In this document: positions 57,201 through 64,000 of the stretch, piece by piece
Numbering within the stretch: position 1 is the first letter of the stretch
Layout of the letters: each line of letters begins with the position of its first letter
Origin: Heloderma charlesbogerti
Lineage: Eukaryota; Chordata; Lepidosauria; Squamata; Helodermatidae
Length of the DNA: 64,000 bases
Reading direction: 5' to 3'
NCBI GenBank assembly: GCA_026122225.1
Contig: JANEZZ010001870.1
Location: forward strand, 496,001 to 560,000
Program-made: the position numbers and the translations under genes
The notes under the pieces: model-generated
The model's input: only the letters and a program-made list of their open reading frames with translations
Databases searched by the model: none
Told to the model about the DNA's origin: nothing

Positions 57201-58106
57201 TATTAACTCCTCATGAACCACCCTGGTAATTATTTATTGAAAAGAGGTATGCAAATTTATTTAAAAAAATAAATGGAATTTGAGGTGTGATTGCACTGGA
57301 CATGCTTCCCCCCCCCCATCCCCTCTGACACTTGCCCTCTGTTTCCAGGTGGATGGAGGCCTGCCTTAGTGAGGAGCTGCCCCCCACAACAGAGCTGGAG
57401 GAGGGGCTCAGGAATGGGGTCTATCTGGCCAAACTTGGACACTTCTTCTCCCCAAAGGTGGTGTCTCTCAAGAAGATCTACGATCGGGAGCAGACCAGAT
57501 ACAAGGTAGCGGGGTGCTTCCTGTTCTGCTGACTGAGAAGTTGCTGGTATTGACAGAAAAGGACTAAATAAGTAATAAATAATACAGTGACTTCTGAAAA
57601 ATACAGACAAGGATAATAAAAATACAGACAATGAGAGGCAGCTTCAGTTGTCAAGCCCCAATGATTAATTTTTTCATTAAGAATTGATAGCTGGCCTTTC
57701 TCCAGCAGAACTGCCTGCCAACATCACTGTGTGACATCTGTCAATAAGGAAATACAAACATTGCATCAATGAGTAGACAGTTGTAGTTCTACTGGAAACC
57801 TTCCTAAAAAAGGAGGGTGTGGAAATGCCCGTATTGCTACGGTGAGGCTCAGGGAACAGTTTTCCTATGTCAACACTTCAGCATGATTCCTCGCGCCAGC
57901 CCAGCCTGGCTTCTGGGTGCACGCGGCTGCTAACAGACCCATCCATCCATCCATCCATCCATCCAAGTACTGCAGGCTGCCTGCCTGATTGTTCATGCAC
58001 TTTCATGTTCTCTCCTTCTGCGTTTCAGGCTACGGGCCTCCACTTCCGGCATACAGACAATGTGATTCAGTGGCTGAATGCAATGGCTGAAATTGGCCTT
58101 CCCAAG
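29121..58106 (+). CDS. IQGAP1: IQGAP1 (IQ-motif GTPase-activating-protein-like scaffold), coding exons 1-4
   Basis: IQGAP1 is a large scaffold that binds F-actin, calmodulin and active Rac1/Cdc42 and links adhesion, cytoskeleton and MAP-kinase signalling at the cell cortex. Exons 29121-29175, 34346-34445, 57349-57505 and 58029-58106 join in frame (390 nt, 130 codons) with GT/AG borders. The product starts MSASEETDGAGVARPHYGS and continues VLDNERMTAEEMDERRRQNV, WMEACLSEELPPTTELEEGL and ATGLHFRHTDNVIQWLNAM. This fits IQGAP1 better than IQGAP2 or IQGAP3, as I recall their N-termini. From family knowledge the full protein is about 1657 residues and the actin-binding CH domain starts near residue 44, so most of the CH domain is present and the coiled-coil, WW, IQ and GRD parts lie beyond the right edge. 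Introns are 5.2, 22.9 and 0.5 kb. Exon 5 was not recognised before 64000. Confidence 0.95.
30522..30850. mobile_element. hAT-type element, one end clear
   Basis: Begins CAGGGGTGGGGAACC like the copy at 32954, then contains GGGCTGCATTG and GGGCCGGGCCACAGCC. The right end is not clear. Confidence 0.5.
31531..31643. mobile_element. hAT MITE
   Basis: CAGCCTTCCCCAACTGGGGC CCTCCAGAT at the left and ATCTGGAGGACCCTGGTTAG AGAAGG at the right are inverted. Same family as 28108-28193 and 33733-33862. Confidence 0.72.
31770..31900 (-). mobile_element. L2-like LINE tail
   Basis: Antisense tail (ATTTATATCCTGTCTTTTGA, GATAGCTTACAACAGATAG) as found at L2 3' ends. Confidence 0.45.
31916..32252. mobile_element. 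hAT-type non-autonomous element
   Basis: Starts CAGGGGTGGGCAACTTTGGG; the right end TTGCGCAGCCCTGCCCTAG is an approximate inverted copy. Contains the phrase GGGCTACATTTAGCTTGTT. Non-coding. Confidence 0.55.
32954..33249. mobile_element. hAT-type non-autonomous element with target duplication
   Basis: The ends CAGGGGTGGGGAACCTC and GAGGTTCCCCACCTTG are inverted copies. Flanks GTATATGT (32946-32953) and GCATATGT (33250-33257) agree at 7 of 8 bases. The length is 296 bp, with no coding sequence. Confidence 0.85.
33733..33862. mobile_element. hAT MITE
   Basis: CAGCCTTCCCATCCTGGTGC and GGAGGGCAACAGGCTGGGAG are diverged inverted ends, with TGTTTTGGATGTCAGCTCCC between. Same family as 31531-31643. 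Confidence 0.65.
34346..34445 (+). CDS. IQGAP1: IQGAP1 coding exon 2 (100 nt)
   Basis: Acceptor CTTGTAG, donor GTAAGC. With the last base of exon 1 it gives S, then VLDNERMTAEEMDERRRQNV and AYEYLCHLEEAK, with two bases of the next Arg codon. This is near identical to the IQGAP1 segment leading into the CH domain. Confidence 0.95.
34446..35861. other. IQGAP1 intron 2 start, AT-rich, nothing recognised
   Basis: About 1.4 kb following exon 2 shows no repeat, exon or RNA gene that I can name. Confidence 0.45.
35862..36335 (+). mobile_element. L2 LINE 3' end
   Basis: Contains AEFKVLVITYKHLNGLGPAS, LEDCLLPHEP and a 3' tail (GGCTGAAAGTCAACATATAA ACG...AAATAAAATAAATA). These are the L2 C-terminal motif and tail. 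Confidence 0.82.
36707..36897 (-). mobile_element. tRNA-Ala-derived SINE
   Basis: On the minus strand it begins with a tRNA-like head (complement of GATGCTGGGGATCGAGCG ... GCAAAGCAGGGGCTACCACT), whose TTTGC(G) anticodon region and GGTTC-like box resemble tRNA-Ala(TGC). It continues into a body ending with the complement of ATAGGAAGTGGCCTGATACT, a tail common in reptile SINEs. Confidence 0.72.
37167..37466. mobile_element. hAT-type non-autonomous element with target duplication
   Basis: CAGGGCTGGGCAACT at the left and AGTTGCCTGCCCTTG at the right are inverted. Flanks CTCTGGAG and CTCTAGAA agree at 6 of 8 bases. Non-coding, 300 bp. Confidence 0.72.
37467..38371. other. IQGAP1 intron 2, nothing recognised
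   Basis: About 0.9 kb without familiar repeats or exons. Confidence 0.4.
38372..40160 (-). mobile_element. CR1 LINE, 5'-truncated, 1.8 kb
   Basis: The longest CR1 in the window. The left side begins TCATAGAATCATAGAATAGT (complement of the 3' terminus). The coding part extends from SNKKAFFSYVHSKRQRKE through VVPIFKKGKKEDPGNYRPVS, FSKAFDKVPHD, GVPQGSVLGPVPFNIFMND and FADDTKLG to the C-terminal [13 protein letters not shown]. Two frameshifts break it near 39450-39670. The endonuclease and ORF1 are missing. Confidence 0.92.
38600..40150 (-). pseudogene. CR1 reverse transcriptase remnant
   Basis: Frames 39930-40190, 39662-39994, 39435-39665 and 38600-39523 together give most of a CR1 reverse transcriptase. 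The motif with the two catalytic Asp residues (FADDTKLG) is intact, but frame changes separate the thumb, palm and fingers. It would have copied CR1 RNA into DNA at the target site; it cannot now. Confidence 0.85.
40334..40737. mobile_element. Harbinger-type MITE with TAA target duplication
   Basis: Ends GGGCGCAATCCTATGG and ACGTAGGATTGCTCCC are inverted copies, flanked on both sides by TAA (40331-40333, 40738-40740). It is a longer relative (404 bp) of 22294-22552, with a degraded hairpin at the right end (about 40690-40732). Confidence 0.78.
41629..41673. repeat. (TTTC)n microsatellite
   Basis: About eleven TTTC units with one interruption (TTAATTT). Confidence 0.95.
41680..42460. other. 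IQGAP1 intron 2, nothing recognised
   Basis: No repeat or exon identified. An 81-codon frame at 41917-42162 has no recognisable relative and no splice or context support. A T run occurs at 42298-42312. Confidence 0.4.
42463..43345 (-). mobile_element. CR1-like (L3-type) LINE 3' end split by a solo LTR
   Basis: The antisense pieces 42463-42701 and 43253-43345 are halves of one element: CTAATCCAGCATTCTGTTCT CACAG..., TGATACTGGAGGTAGCAT and, after the LTR, CCCCTTTTAAACCTAAGTTG GTGGCC. The sense copy at 51880-52540 carries both halves joined. Confidence 0.75.
42702..43247. mobile_element. Solo LTR (Ty3/gypsy-like) with 5-bp target duplication
   Basis: The 546-bp unit starts TGTCAGGG and ends CGCTCCTGACA, the TG...CA inverted ends of LTRs. 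ATATG flanks both sides (42697-42701 and 43248-43252). The host LINE reads continuously across the insertion. No internal region is present. Assignment to gypsy rests on the TGTCAGG/CCTGACA ends and 5-bp duplication and is tentative. Confidence 0.82.
43475..43572 (-). mobile_element. tRNA-derived SINE head fragment
   Basis: Complement of GATGCCGGGGATTGAACTTT GACCTTCCGCTTGCAAAGCG, a tRNA-Ala-like head as in 36707-36897. The body is missing or diverged. Confidence 0.62.
43713..44000. mobile_element. Probable hAT-type element, one end
   Basis: Starts CGGGGTGGGCAACGTTTTTG CC like the hAT ends above, followed by an imperfect (CA)n/(TA)n-rich patch at 43777-43835. The right end was not found. Confidence 0.4.
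44200..47360. other. IQGAP1 intron 2, no gene or repeat recognised
   Basis: Over about 3 kb I found no exon with conserved protein and no familiar element. A 220-codon minus frame (45747-46409) is low-complexity chance coding. A perfect hairpin at 45141-45173 is listed separately. The part at 46640-46860 contains AACC-rich phrases reminiscent of the palindromic MITE at 17503 but too weak to call. Confidence 0.4.
45141..45173. repeat. Perfect 12-bp hairpin
   Basis: CTGGTGCTGGGG (45141-45152) and CCCCAGCACCAG (45162-45173) are exact inverted copies around a 9-nt loop. Confidence 0.85.
47361..47400. repeat. (CT)n / (CCCT)n microsatellite
   Basis: A pyrimidine run of CTCC and then CT repeats. 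Confidence 0.92.
47546..47863 (+). mobile_element. Short LINE insertion (L1-like 3' end) with 21-bp target duplication
   Basis: The 318-bp insert is flanked by two identical 21-bp copies (47525-47545 and 47864-47884). It ends in an A-rich tail (AAAATAAAATAAAAATAG ATTAAAAAAA) and has long T-rich patches. The duplication length and tail indicate target-primed reverse transcription. The body looks like an L1 3' untranslated region, but that is a guess. Confidence 0.85.
48827..49648 (+). mobile_element. CR1 LINE 3' end, 0.82 kb
   Basis: Sense copy with frame 48870-49292 encoding FNREKCQVLHLGKRN, EKDLGIVVDHELNM, AIANKSGEV-like IASKSGEVLVPLYSALVRPH and [15 protein letters not shown]. It ends CCTACTATTCTTTGACTCTA TGATTCTATGA. 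Confidence 0.9.
49650..51815. other. IQGAP1 intron 2, nothing recognised
   Basis: About 2.2 kb without recognisable exons or repeats; moderately GC-rich at 49700-50140. Confidence 0.4.
51880..52540 (+). mobile_element. CR1-like (L3-type) LINE 3' end
   Basis: Contains CTGGTGCAACCACACTTGGA ATATTG (the RPHLEY-type motif), AGGGGCCATCACAATGATCA and a frame NDV.. FFSLSDNTRTWGHPMISGRF followed by KRKYFFTQRVVKLWNSLPQD. It ends in TCTTCTTATGGTCTTCTTGT GTTC. Family distinct from the main CR1 copies. Confidence 0.8.
52541..53990. other. IQGAP1 intron 2, nothing recognised
   Basis: No exon, RNA gene or familiar repeat. A frame at 53579-54013 has no known relative. Confidence 0.4.
53993..54213 (+). mobile_element. 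CR1 3' end
   Basis: Sense CR1 tail from CGGACTCCGGCTGAACATCA to CCTTCCAACCCTGCTATGAT TCT, placed back to back with an antisense older CR1. Confidence 0.85.
54214..54765 (-). mobile_element. Older CR1 fragment, reverse transcriptase C-terminal half
   Basis: The minus frame reads LNLEYCVQFWVPYIKEDIDK and ATRMVQGLETKICEKGLEGL, the CR1 C-terminal pattern. Complement of TTATTAAAATGCTGAACAGT AT and AGCACCCCACTTGAGAC marks the palm region. More diverged than its neighbour. Confidence 0.8.
54880..55530 (+). mobile_element. Probable solo LTR of a retrovirus-like element
   Basis: It has the look of an R-U5 border: GGCTCTGTGTTCAGAGAAGC, a polyadenylation signal CAATAAAG at 55442-55449, then a short GT-rich segment. 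Upstream is about 500 bp of U3-like sequence. No internal genes (gag, pol, env) were seen next to it. The ends and target duplication could not be fixed, so the boundaries are approximate. Confidence 0.5.
55860..56000 (+). mobile_element. Second LTR-like R-U5 segment
   Basis: TGTATAAAGCACCAATAAAG followed by CTGGCTCTAGCCTGTGTTTA TTG resembles the polyadenylation and U5 part of an LTR, about 450 bp downstream of the first. It may belong to a different or older element. Confidence 0.35.
56470..57275 (+). mobile_element. L2 LINE fragments with 3' tail
   Basis: 56470-56720 carries L2-type sequence (GACTGGATGAAGGCCAATAA, CAAGACAGGGGTGCTCCTAG TGGG). 57130-57275 is an L2-type tail ending AATTTATTTAAAAAAATAAA TGG, shortly before IQGAP1 exon 3. 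Sequence between them is unassigned. Confidence 0.6.
57349..57505 (+). CDS. IQGAP1: IQGAP1 coding exon 3 (157 nt), start of CH domain
   Basis: Acceptor TTTCCAG, donor GTAGCG. It completes Arg and encodes WMEACLSEELPPTTELEEGL, RNGVYLAKLGHFFSPKVVSL and KKIYDREQTRYK. This is the N-terminal half of the calponin-homology domain, which binds F-actin. It ends in phase 0. The intron before it is 22.9 kb. Confidence 0.96.
57939..57965. repeat. (ATCC)n microsatellite before IQGAP1 exon 4
   Basis: Six to seven ATCC units lie 64 bp upstream of exon 4. Confidence 0.93.
58029..58106 (+). CDS. IQGAP1: IQGAP1 coding exon 4 (78 nt), CH domain
   Basis: Acceptor TTTCAG, donor GTAACT, phase 0. It encodes ATGLHFRHTDNVIQWLNAM and then AEIGLPK (26 codons). 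An Ala sits where I recall Asp in the mammalian ...NAMDEIGLPK; the rest is conserved. Confidence 0.95.
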
Positions 58107-58949
58107 GTAACTTTTGCTTGTCTGGGAATAGAAGGAGCTTTTGAATGTGGGAGTGGTGGTAGGGATAGGTACAGAAAATGTTCTACTTAAGAAATCTTAA
58201 CTTCAGTATTTGTAAGATCTTGTAGCTGCATCTGTGACTCCACACTGTGCTGATGGAAGACCAGGGTGGATTGTGTCCCGCAAGTACTGGGATTCTAGAA
58301 GAGTTTATCTCTTCCTTCTTTCCAGTGATTAAAATCCTCTATCTCTTGAATATGTTCCCCTGGATAGTTAGTAGAACTCTGAGAAATAATACTGAATGGA
58401 TCTGTAGACTTTGTGGATGTAACTGTGTATGAATGGAGTTTATGAACAGGGTGGTTGTGATAAATTGAGAGCCTGGTTGGTTGAGGAATTGTGGGAGAGG
58501 GATTGCTGGGTTGCTTGGTCATGTTTGAATTCTTGACCTATTAGTGGGTTGAAAATACTTTCTGTACCAGGTCAGTAATTTTTGGTGGGCCCAGTATGTA
58601 TGGAAGAGGGAAAGTTAGGAGGGGCTACCATAGATGTGATAATGGGCAAGGGGCGCAATGGTGGATGCGCGTTGGGTATGGCAATTGAGGGAAGGCAAAT
58701 TTGCTATTATGCATTCTTCCCCTTCCATCTCACCCTCCAACCTGGATAGCATTGGTGGCCTTACTGCAGTACCCTCAGGGTGATCTGCTGGATTGCAGGT
58801 TGGCCAAGGGGATTGGAGGTTGGCCATTTATGAACTGATTCAGGTAGAGCAGCCTGACCTGATGGATATAACAGAAATATGGTTGGATGAAGGGGGAGGT
58901 ATGAGCCTCTCCCAACTATGCCCACCAGAACCCACAAACCAGGGTTCAG
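58107..58949. other. IQGAP1 intron 4 start, nothing recognised
   Basis: No exon 5 candidate and no familiar repeat were seen in this 840-bp stretch. Confidence 0.45.
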
Positions 58950-60231
58950 TTCATTTTATTATGCGGTCACAGATCCATTAGAACAATCCATTAGTGGATT
59001 GTAATTATTAAAAGCATAAAAATAATAATTCATTACACAACAAGCTTAAGAAATAGTAATTAAAACATACACATTAAAACATTTAAAATATATGGCCATA
59101 ATTAGAACACAGTGTGATACAAAAGATAAAAGCATGGAATATAAATTACAATAAGGATGAAGAAATAATCTTACAAGACCTTTGAGTGGAGAAGGGGGAC
59201 TTAACCGCTAACTCTGTCCTTGGCTTGTTTGTACCAGCCAAGGAATGTTCCAGATACTGTTCCGATGTCCTTCCAGGGCTTTTCCTCATAATAGGGCAAA
59301 GCAGTCTATTACATTCCTTCCTATGAAGGCTGCATTAAGAATATGACTTAAAGTTTCAACTGCTTCATCTCCACAGGGACACAAATGATATGGGACACCC
59401 TTGTAGCGCCCTTCCAGTATTGCAATACTGCAGAAGGCAGTTAAATATAACCCTAGAGAAGACATGACGATACTTGGGGATAGTCAAATTATCCAGATAT
59501 CTGGCATATCTAGGGAATTCAAAAGTGAAACCAGAGTGTATGGAATAGCAGGTTCTATGAGCATTTGATAAAGAATATTGAAAATCAGTATTGTTGATCT
59601 GTTGTTCCAAAATGGTTTTTACAACAGAATAATCTCATGTGCAGAGGAAATCCATAGGAAGGCCTAATAAATGCAGTTTAATAGTAAAACCTTTAAACCA
59701 TGAAGTGGTAAAAACATCTTTTTGTAAAAGATAAAAGGTAACTTAAAGATGAGTTAATGTATACAACTGTAAGCCAATATCGGAAGGCAAGGGGCCAGGC
59801 CCTGCATTCTGTACATGCAAGGCCAGCCGCCAATCGCAGGCCAGCGGATGACACACATCTTGGCATTCCAAAAAGCGAGTACAAGAAGTCTGAAAGATCA
59901 CTCTCCACTGTCAAATTAAACCCCTGAATCCATATTGGTGCACCATACAACAATTGGGACAATGTGTTAGCCTTGAATACTTGTAAAGCAGCAGGAATGA
60001 ATTGTTCCCCTTAATAGCATTCTGGGCAGCCTGGGCTGCAGACCATCTGTGGGTGGCCCAAGAGAGTGGAGAAGAAAACATAATACCCAGATATCTAAAC
60101 TTCTTGACTTGCTCTATATAGTGTCCTTCTGTTGTCCACTTATTTGTTGATCTGTGTCTAGGAAAAACCATAATCTTTGTTTTACTAAAGCTAACTGTCA
60201 ATAGATTATCTTTACAATAGATCATAACATG

Positions 60232-61060
60232 CTGCTGCTGCTGTTTATTGCTGCCCCACAGCCGAAGCGCTCTGGGCAGTTTACAAAAGTTAAAACCTTG
60301 AAATACAATATACAAAATTTTAAAAACATTTACATAAAAGCATATACAGTATATACAAACAACATATAACTAAAAACAGCTTTGAACTAATTTTTTTTTA
60401 AAAAATCCAACATTAAAACAACACAGCTTCAAAACAGTATACAAAGGTCAGCAGAAGGAGCAAGAGTTCTCAAGCGGGGAGGGGGAGGCCTGCCGGAATA
60501 ATGGAGTCTTCGGTGCCTGCTTAAAAACCTTCAACATGGTCAGCAGGCACATTTCAACTGGCAGGTCATTCCACAATTGAGGGCAGCAAAGGAGGAGGCC
60601 CTCTTGCGTGTGGCTGCCAGTCTCACCTTAGGCAGCTGCAGCAGAGAGCCCTCAGAGGACCTGCGGTGGTGGACTGGGATGTAGGGGAGGAGGCACTCCC
60701 TAAGGCACCTTGGACCTAGACCATGTAAGGCCTTAAAGGTAAGAACCAGCACTTTATATCTTGCTTGGAAACAAATTGGCAGCCAGTGTAAAGATTTTAA
60801 AACCAGTGTAATATGGTCTCCACAGGGTGTCCCAGAGACCAACCCGGCTGCCATATTTTGTACCAGTTGAAGTTTCCAAATTAAATATACAGGCAGCCCC
60901 AAGTACAGTGCATTCCAGAAACCAAGCCTAGAGGTCACCAGCACATGCACCACTGTTGCCAGGTCCACATGTTCCAGGAATGGGCGTAGCTGATGTATCA
61001 GGCAAAGTTGATAACAGTCGCTTCTCACCATTGCCTCCACCTGGGGTGCCAAGAGCAGGG
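60232..61060 (-). mobile_element. L2 LINE inserted in APE LINE
   Basis: The frame 60540-61052 reads LCLIHQLRPFLEHVDLATVV HVLVTSRL, then LVQNMAAGLVSGTPCGDHIT, LKSLHWLPICFQARYKVLVL and LTFKALHGLGPRCLRECLLP Y, the classical L2 C-terminus. The 3' end is at the left (GCTGCTGCTGCTGTTTATTG). Confidence 0.88.
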
Positions 61061-61790
61061 TTGGGTCAAGAATAAATGTAATAAACGTTTAAGGCCTGTT
61101 TTAGAGAATGACATAAGAACAGCATCATCCGCATACAACAATAGTGGGACTTTAGTCCCTGCTAATTTTGGTATGTGAAAATCAGATGCTAAACAATTCC
61201 CAATCAAGTCATTTAAATAAAGGTTAAATAGCGTAGGGGATAATATACAGCCCTGACGAACCCCGTTAGTGGCTAGAATGGATTTTGTCAGATTGCCCTC
61301 CAACCCGCACCTTACTCGGAGTGTAGCCTGTTGATAGAGACGCTGAATAAGATAGAGCAATCTTTTGTCAGTGGAGGAATGATATAATTTAGCCCATAAT
61401 CTGTCTCTTGATATTGTATTGAAAGCAGATTTCAGATCTATAAAGGCAACAAACAGACCATTTCCAAAATAGTTCATATATTTCTCTGTCAGATGACATA
61501 AGACTAGACAATGGTTGAGAGTTGGTTTGCCCTTCCTGATGAAACCTGCTTGTTCTTTCCCCAGGATATTTTCCTCCTCTGTCCACAGGGTGAGCCTCAA
61601 ATTTAGGTAGCTGGCATACAACTGACAGTAAACTGATGGGGCTATAGTTTGATGGATCCTCTCTATCACCTTTTTTAAATATTGGGATCACAGTAGCCTC
61701 CAGCCATGCCAGGGGGAGTTGGCCAGTATTATTAATATGTGTGAAATGATTAGCTAGAAGGGGAGCCCACCATTCTGGATTAGCCTTCAA
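61025..61790 (-). pseudogene. Reverse transcriptase remnant of APE LINE
   Basis: Two overlapping frames carry fingers and palm motifs; the catalytic FIDLKSAFN and YADD motifs are both intact in the 214-codon frame 61025-61669. A frameshift near 61600 and the L2 insertion at 61060 destroy the protein. It would have performed target-primed reverse transcription. Confidence 0.82.
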
Positions 61791-62435
61791 GATTTCAGAA
61801 GTAATTGAATCTAATCCCGGGGCCTTCCCTGGTTTAAGACAGGTGATTAAAGTCCAGGTCCCATTTCAGGGGAAATAAATTTTCCATTGGCTGCTCCCTG
61901 GATTCCGCAAACATTTTGGAAAAATGACACTCCCAAATATCAGCTGGAATATTACAGCTAATTAAGCCTGAAGAATCGCCCAAAGTGCCAGTGACCAGTG
62001 CCCACAAAAATTTAGAAATATTATTTAATGAAGAATCTATCAGAACCTTCCACCCATTTTGAACTGCTTGTTTCTTCTTTTGAGCTAGCAGTGTTTTATA
62101 GTGATTTTTAGCCAAGTAGTATTCTTGGGGTAAGACAACATGGTTTTCCTTCCTATACTCAACAAGGTGTTTTTTTTTTAGCATTCAGCTGGACACACAT
62201 TGTTCAGATGGAAAAAAATTATGCAATTGGAAAGCTAGTAGATGTACCTTTGGAAAAATTTGACACGTGTTATGCATAAATGTTTATTAAGAACTTAAAC
62301 AACAGGCAACGTCAAGGATGGCATGTAACACACATTATGTAAGGGTAGAATGTGCTCAGATTCCATACTTAAAGCAAATTGCCCAAACCATATTAAAACA
62401 ACTTCTTCTTTGCCAGAACTCCTTTTGTTCACCTT

Positions 62436-62492
62436 AGAATCATAGAATAGTAGGGTTGGAAGGGGCCTACAAGGCCATCGAGTCCAACTCCA
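62436..62492 (-). mobile_element. CR1 3'-terminal fragment
   Basis: TAGAATCATAGAATAGTAGG to CAAGGCCATCGAGTCCAAC is the last 57 bp or so of a CR1, inserted at the edge of the hAT-like remnant. Confidence 0.8.
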
Positions 62493-62494
62493 GC

Positions 62495-64000
62495 CTTCAT
62501 CACTTCCTTGTAAATATCCTCAAAATACTCCTGTTTGTGTGCCTTAGGCCCTACGTTCCTTCTTCTGAGCCATTGCAAAGCAGCTGGTCTGGGGTTAGTC
62601 AATGGTGGCATATTATAATGGATGTACAGACAGATGCTTTCTCTTTCTACAGATAGTTGGGCCCCGCTTTTCCTTCTGAGTGCAATGCTTGCACTTAAGA
62701 GCCTCTCAGCACCAGCGCTATGGGTTTGGCAGAGAATACGTGGGTAGGTGGGCAAGGATCGTAGTGATATTCGTGAAATTTACTGAGCTTGCAAAGGATT
62801 TGACCTCGTCCCTCAAAGCCATGGCACGCACACTCTCAACATCGTCAGTGTCCAGTATTTCTTCATACTCTATCCCCAGAACTGCAAAATTCAAGTCAGT
62901 GCGCAATGTGTTGAACACCTTCTTGAGATCTGCATCTCGGGCAAGGGTAGGGTATTTATTTATGTATTTATTTATTTTATTTAAAACATTTCTATCCCGC
63001 CCTATATCATTAAGATCTCAGGGTGACATACAGATAAAATCAGTGTAAGCAATATAAAACAATAAATAAACACCTAAAAACATAGTGAACTATTAAACAA
63101 GCTAAAACCAGTTAAAATATAAAACAGGTAAAACAATGTGCTAGGGAATGCATTTAGCCCTCAAAGGCTTTGGTAAAAAGCAACGTTTTTACTTGGTGCC
63201 GAAATGAGACCAATGTCTGTGCCAGTTGGGCCTCCAAGGGGAGGACATTCCACAACCAGGGTGCCACAGCAGAGAAGGCCCTCTCCCACGTCCCACCATA
63301 GTGTATGTCTCGTACTGGTGGAACCCAGAAGAGGGCCCCTCCAGCACATCTCAGTTCTCGGGCAGGCATATATAGGGAGAGGCACTCCCTCAAATAGCGA
63401 AGTAGAGAATGGTTTGGCGACACTGATATGTCCATCGTCAGTGCTGAGGTGCTGAGAGACTCACATACTTCAATGCAAATAGCCTCAACGTCTTGGGTAT
63501 CGGTCACAAACTCGTGGAGCTCTTTATGCCTCTTTGTAATTAGGGTTTTAGTGGCTCAGTCTCCTTTTAGTTGCTTAGTCTCATTCTTGCCAGTTTCAGT
63601 GCTGTCCTGTAGAGCCTCCACCCATGTGCCAAGGCGAGATTTCTCTGTGAGACCACTGATTTTAGACCTATCAGCATGTCTGGGATGGTGGTGGTGTCTG
63701 CTTGAAGCTGTGTCTGGTACCTGCTGAACACACAAAGGATGTCTACCAGAAAAGGTGTGAGTTTCAGGTTTTCCTCTGACAAGATAAAGAATCCCTTGCT
63801 ACTGTCCTCCTTCGATTGTTCAAAGTACATAATGAGTGAACGCCGAGAGAGAAGAATTGTCTCCATGAGGGAGAAGGAATGCTCTGTTGATCGTACTTCA
63901 AAGATAGTTGGGAGTGGCAGCAAGCAAAATTTGCTTCTAAGGGAAGCAAAAGCCGAGTGTAGTCAAACGCGTACCCTGGATTTGAAGAAAGCTGATTTTA
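62495..64000 (-). pseudogene. hAT-like transposase remnant, split by L2, runs off right edge
   Basis: The minus frames 63567-63923 and 62718-62940 give STEHSFSLMETILLSRRSLI MYFEQ, LTPFLVDILCVFSRYQTQLQ AD and, beyond the L2, VFNTLRTDLNFAVLGIEYEE ILDTDD. The style (helical, acidic, with FVDIL..F..YQ) suggests a hAT or ZNF862-type transposase C-terminal region. I cannot name the family with confidence. The upstream part lies beyond the window. Confidence 0.5.
62948..63425 (-). mobile_element. L2 LINE 3' end inserted in hAT-like remnant
   Basis: The minus frame ends RAFSAVAPWLWNVLPLEAQL AQTLVSFRHQVKTLLF, the L2 C-terminal signature, followed by an L2 tail ending in TATTTAT repeats (62948-62980 on the plus strand). 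Confidence 0.85.

Larger units (their letters stand above)
58950..62195 (-). mobile_element. APE-type LINE (possibly Vingi/I-like), second copy, split by L2
   Basis: Reverse-transcriptase pieces on the minus strand: LPLAWLEATVIPIFKKGDRE DPSNYSPISLLS (61389-61790), ILGKEQAGFIRKGKPTLNHC, FVAFIDLKSAFNTISRDRLW (motif A), NGVRQGCILSPTLFNLYLND and LLLYADDAVLMS (61025-61669). After the L2 insertion SKTKIMVFPRHRS and KKFRYLGIMFSS continue (59911-60232). The 3' end (about 58950-59100) is AT-rich. The frame is broken several times. The clade is not resolved by eye. Confidence 0.8.

Noticed and set aside
57939..57965. CRISPR-like or functional tandem array
   Set aside because: It is a plain (ATCC)n microsatellite. 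No direct-repeat/spacer structure exists anywhere in the window.
58107..64000. Search for IQGAP1 exon 5
   Set aside because: No segment resembling the FYPETTDIYDRKNMP region was seen; the next exon is assumed to lie beyond the window.

Overview
The window is vertebrate nuclear DNA, most likely from a squamate reptile (lizard or snake lineage). Two intron-split housekeeping genes sit in a landscape dominated by transposable elements. The reptile call rests on the element set: a near full-length BovB (RTE) LINE, many CR1 3' ends with the ATTCTATGATTCTATGA-type terminus, abundant L2, a DIRS-type element, hAT and Harbinger MITEs, tRNA/CORE SINEs, and a SPIN hAT transposon. None of the long transposable-element reading frames is intact.

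Genes. On the minus strand lie the first eight coding exons of TUBGCP4 (gamma-tubulin complex component 4), from the start codon at 25915 down to 10542; later exons are beyond the left edge. On the plus strand lie the first four coding exons of IQGAP1 (start codon 29121; exons at 29121, 34346, 57349 and 58029); later exons are beyond the right edge. The exons join in frame with GT/AG borders. The genes are head to head, 3.2 kb apart, each with its own CpG island (about 25130-26480 and 28290-30250), separated by a 1.7 kb strip of LINE and MITE debris. They act in different processes (microtubule nucleation and actin/Rho scaffolding), so the arrangement does not imply a shared pathway.

Left flank (1-10400). 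A BovB with a CR1 inserted in it is followed by an APE-type LINE on the minus strand. That LINE was itself broken twice: by a CR1 between ORF1 and the endonuclease, and by a SPIN-ended hAT element inside ORF1 with a perfect 8-bp target duplication. The SPIN insertion has a second, internal terminus and carries about 1.5 kb of unexplained, partly CpG-rich sequence.

TUBGCP4 introns (10400-25900) hold a decayed DIRS element (RT, RNase H-like and tyrosine-recombinase remnants in order), L2 copies, CORE-type SINEs, a palindromic MITE cluster, a Harbinger MITE and a 5S rRNA-derived fragment. IQGAP1 introns (29200-58000) hold several hAT MITEs with recognisable target duplications, a 1.8 kb CR1, a 546-bp solo LTR with a 5-bp target duplication inserted in an older CR1-like LINE, a short LINE insertion with a perfect 21-bp target duplication, and LTR-like sequence near 55 kb. 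The right edge (58950-64000) holds a second copy of the APE-type LINE broken by L2, and a hAT-like transposase remnant also broken by L2.

I found no CRISPR, operon, bacterial gene or intact new protein-coding system. The points most worth checking are the composite SPIN insertion, the TUBGCP4/IQGAP1 divergent pairing, the Pro/Ala-rich expansion in TUBGCP4 exon 2, and the Harbinger MITE family with a hairpin at one end.
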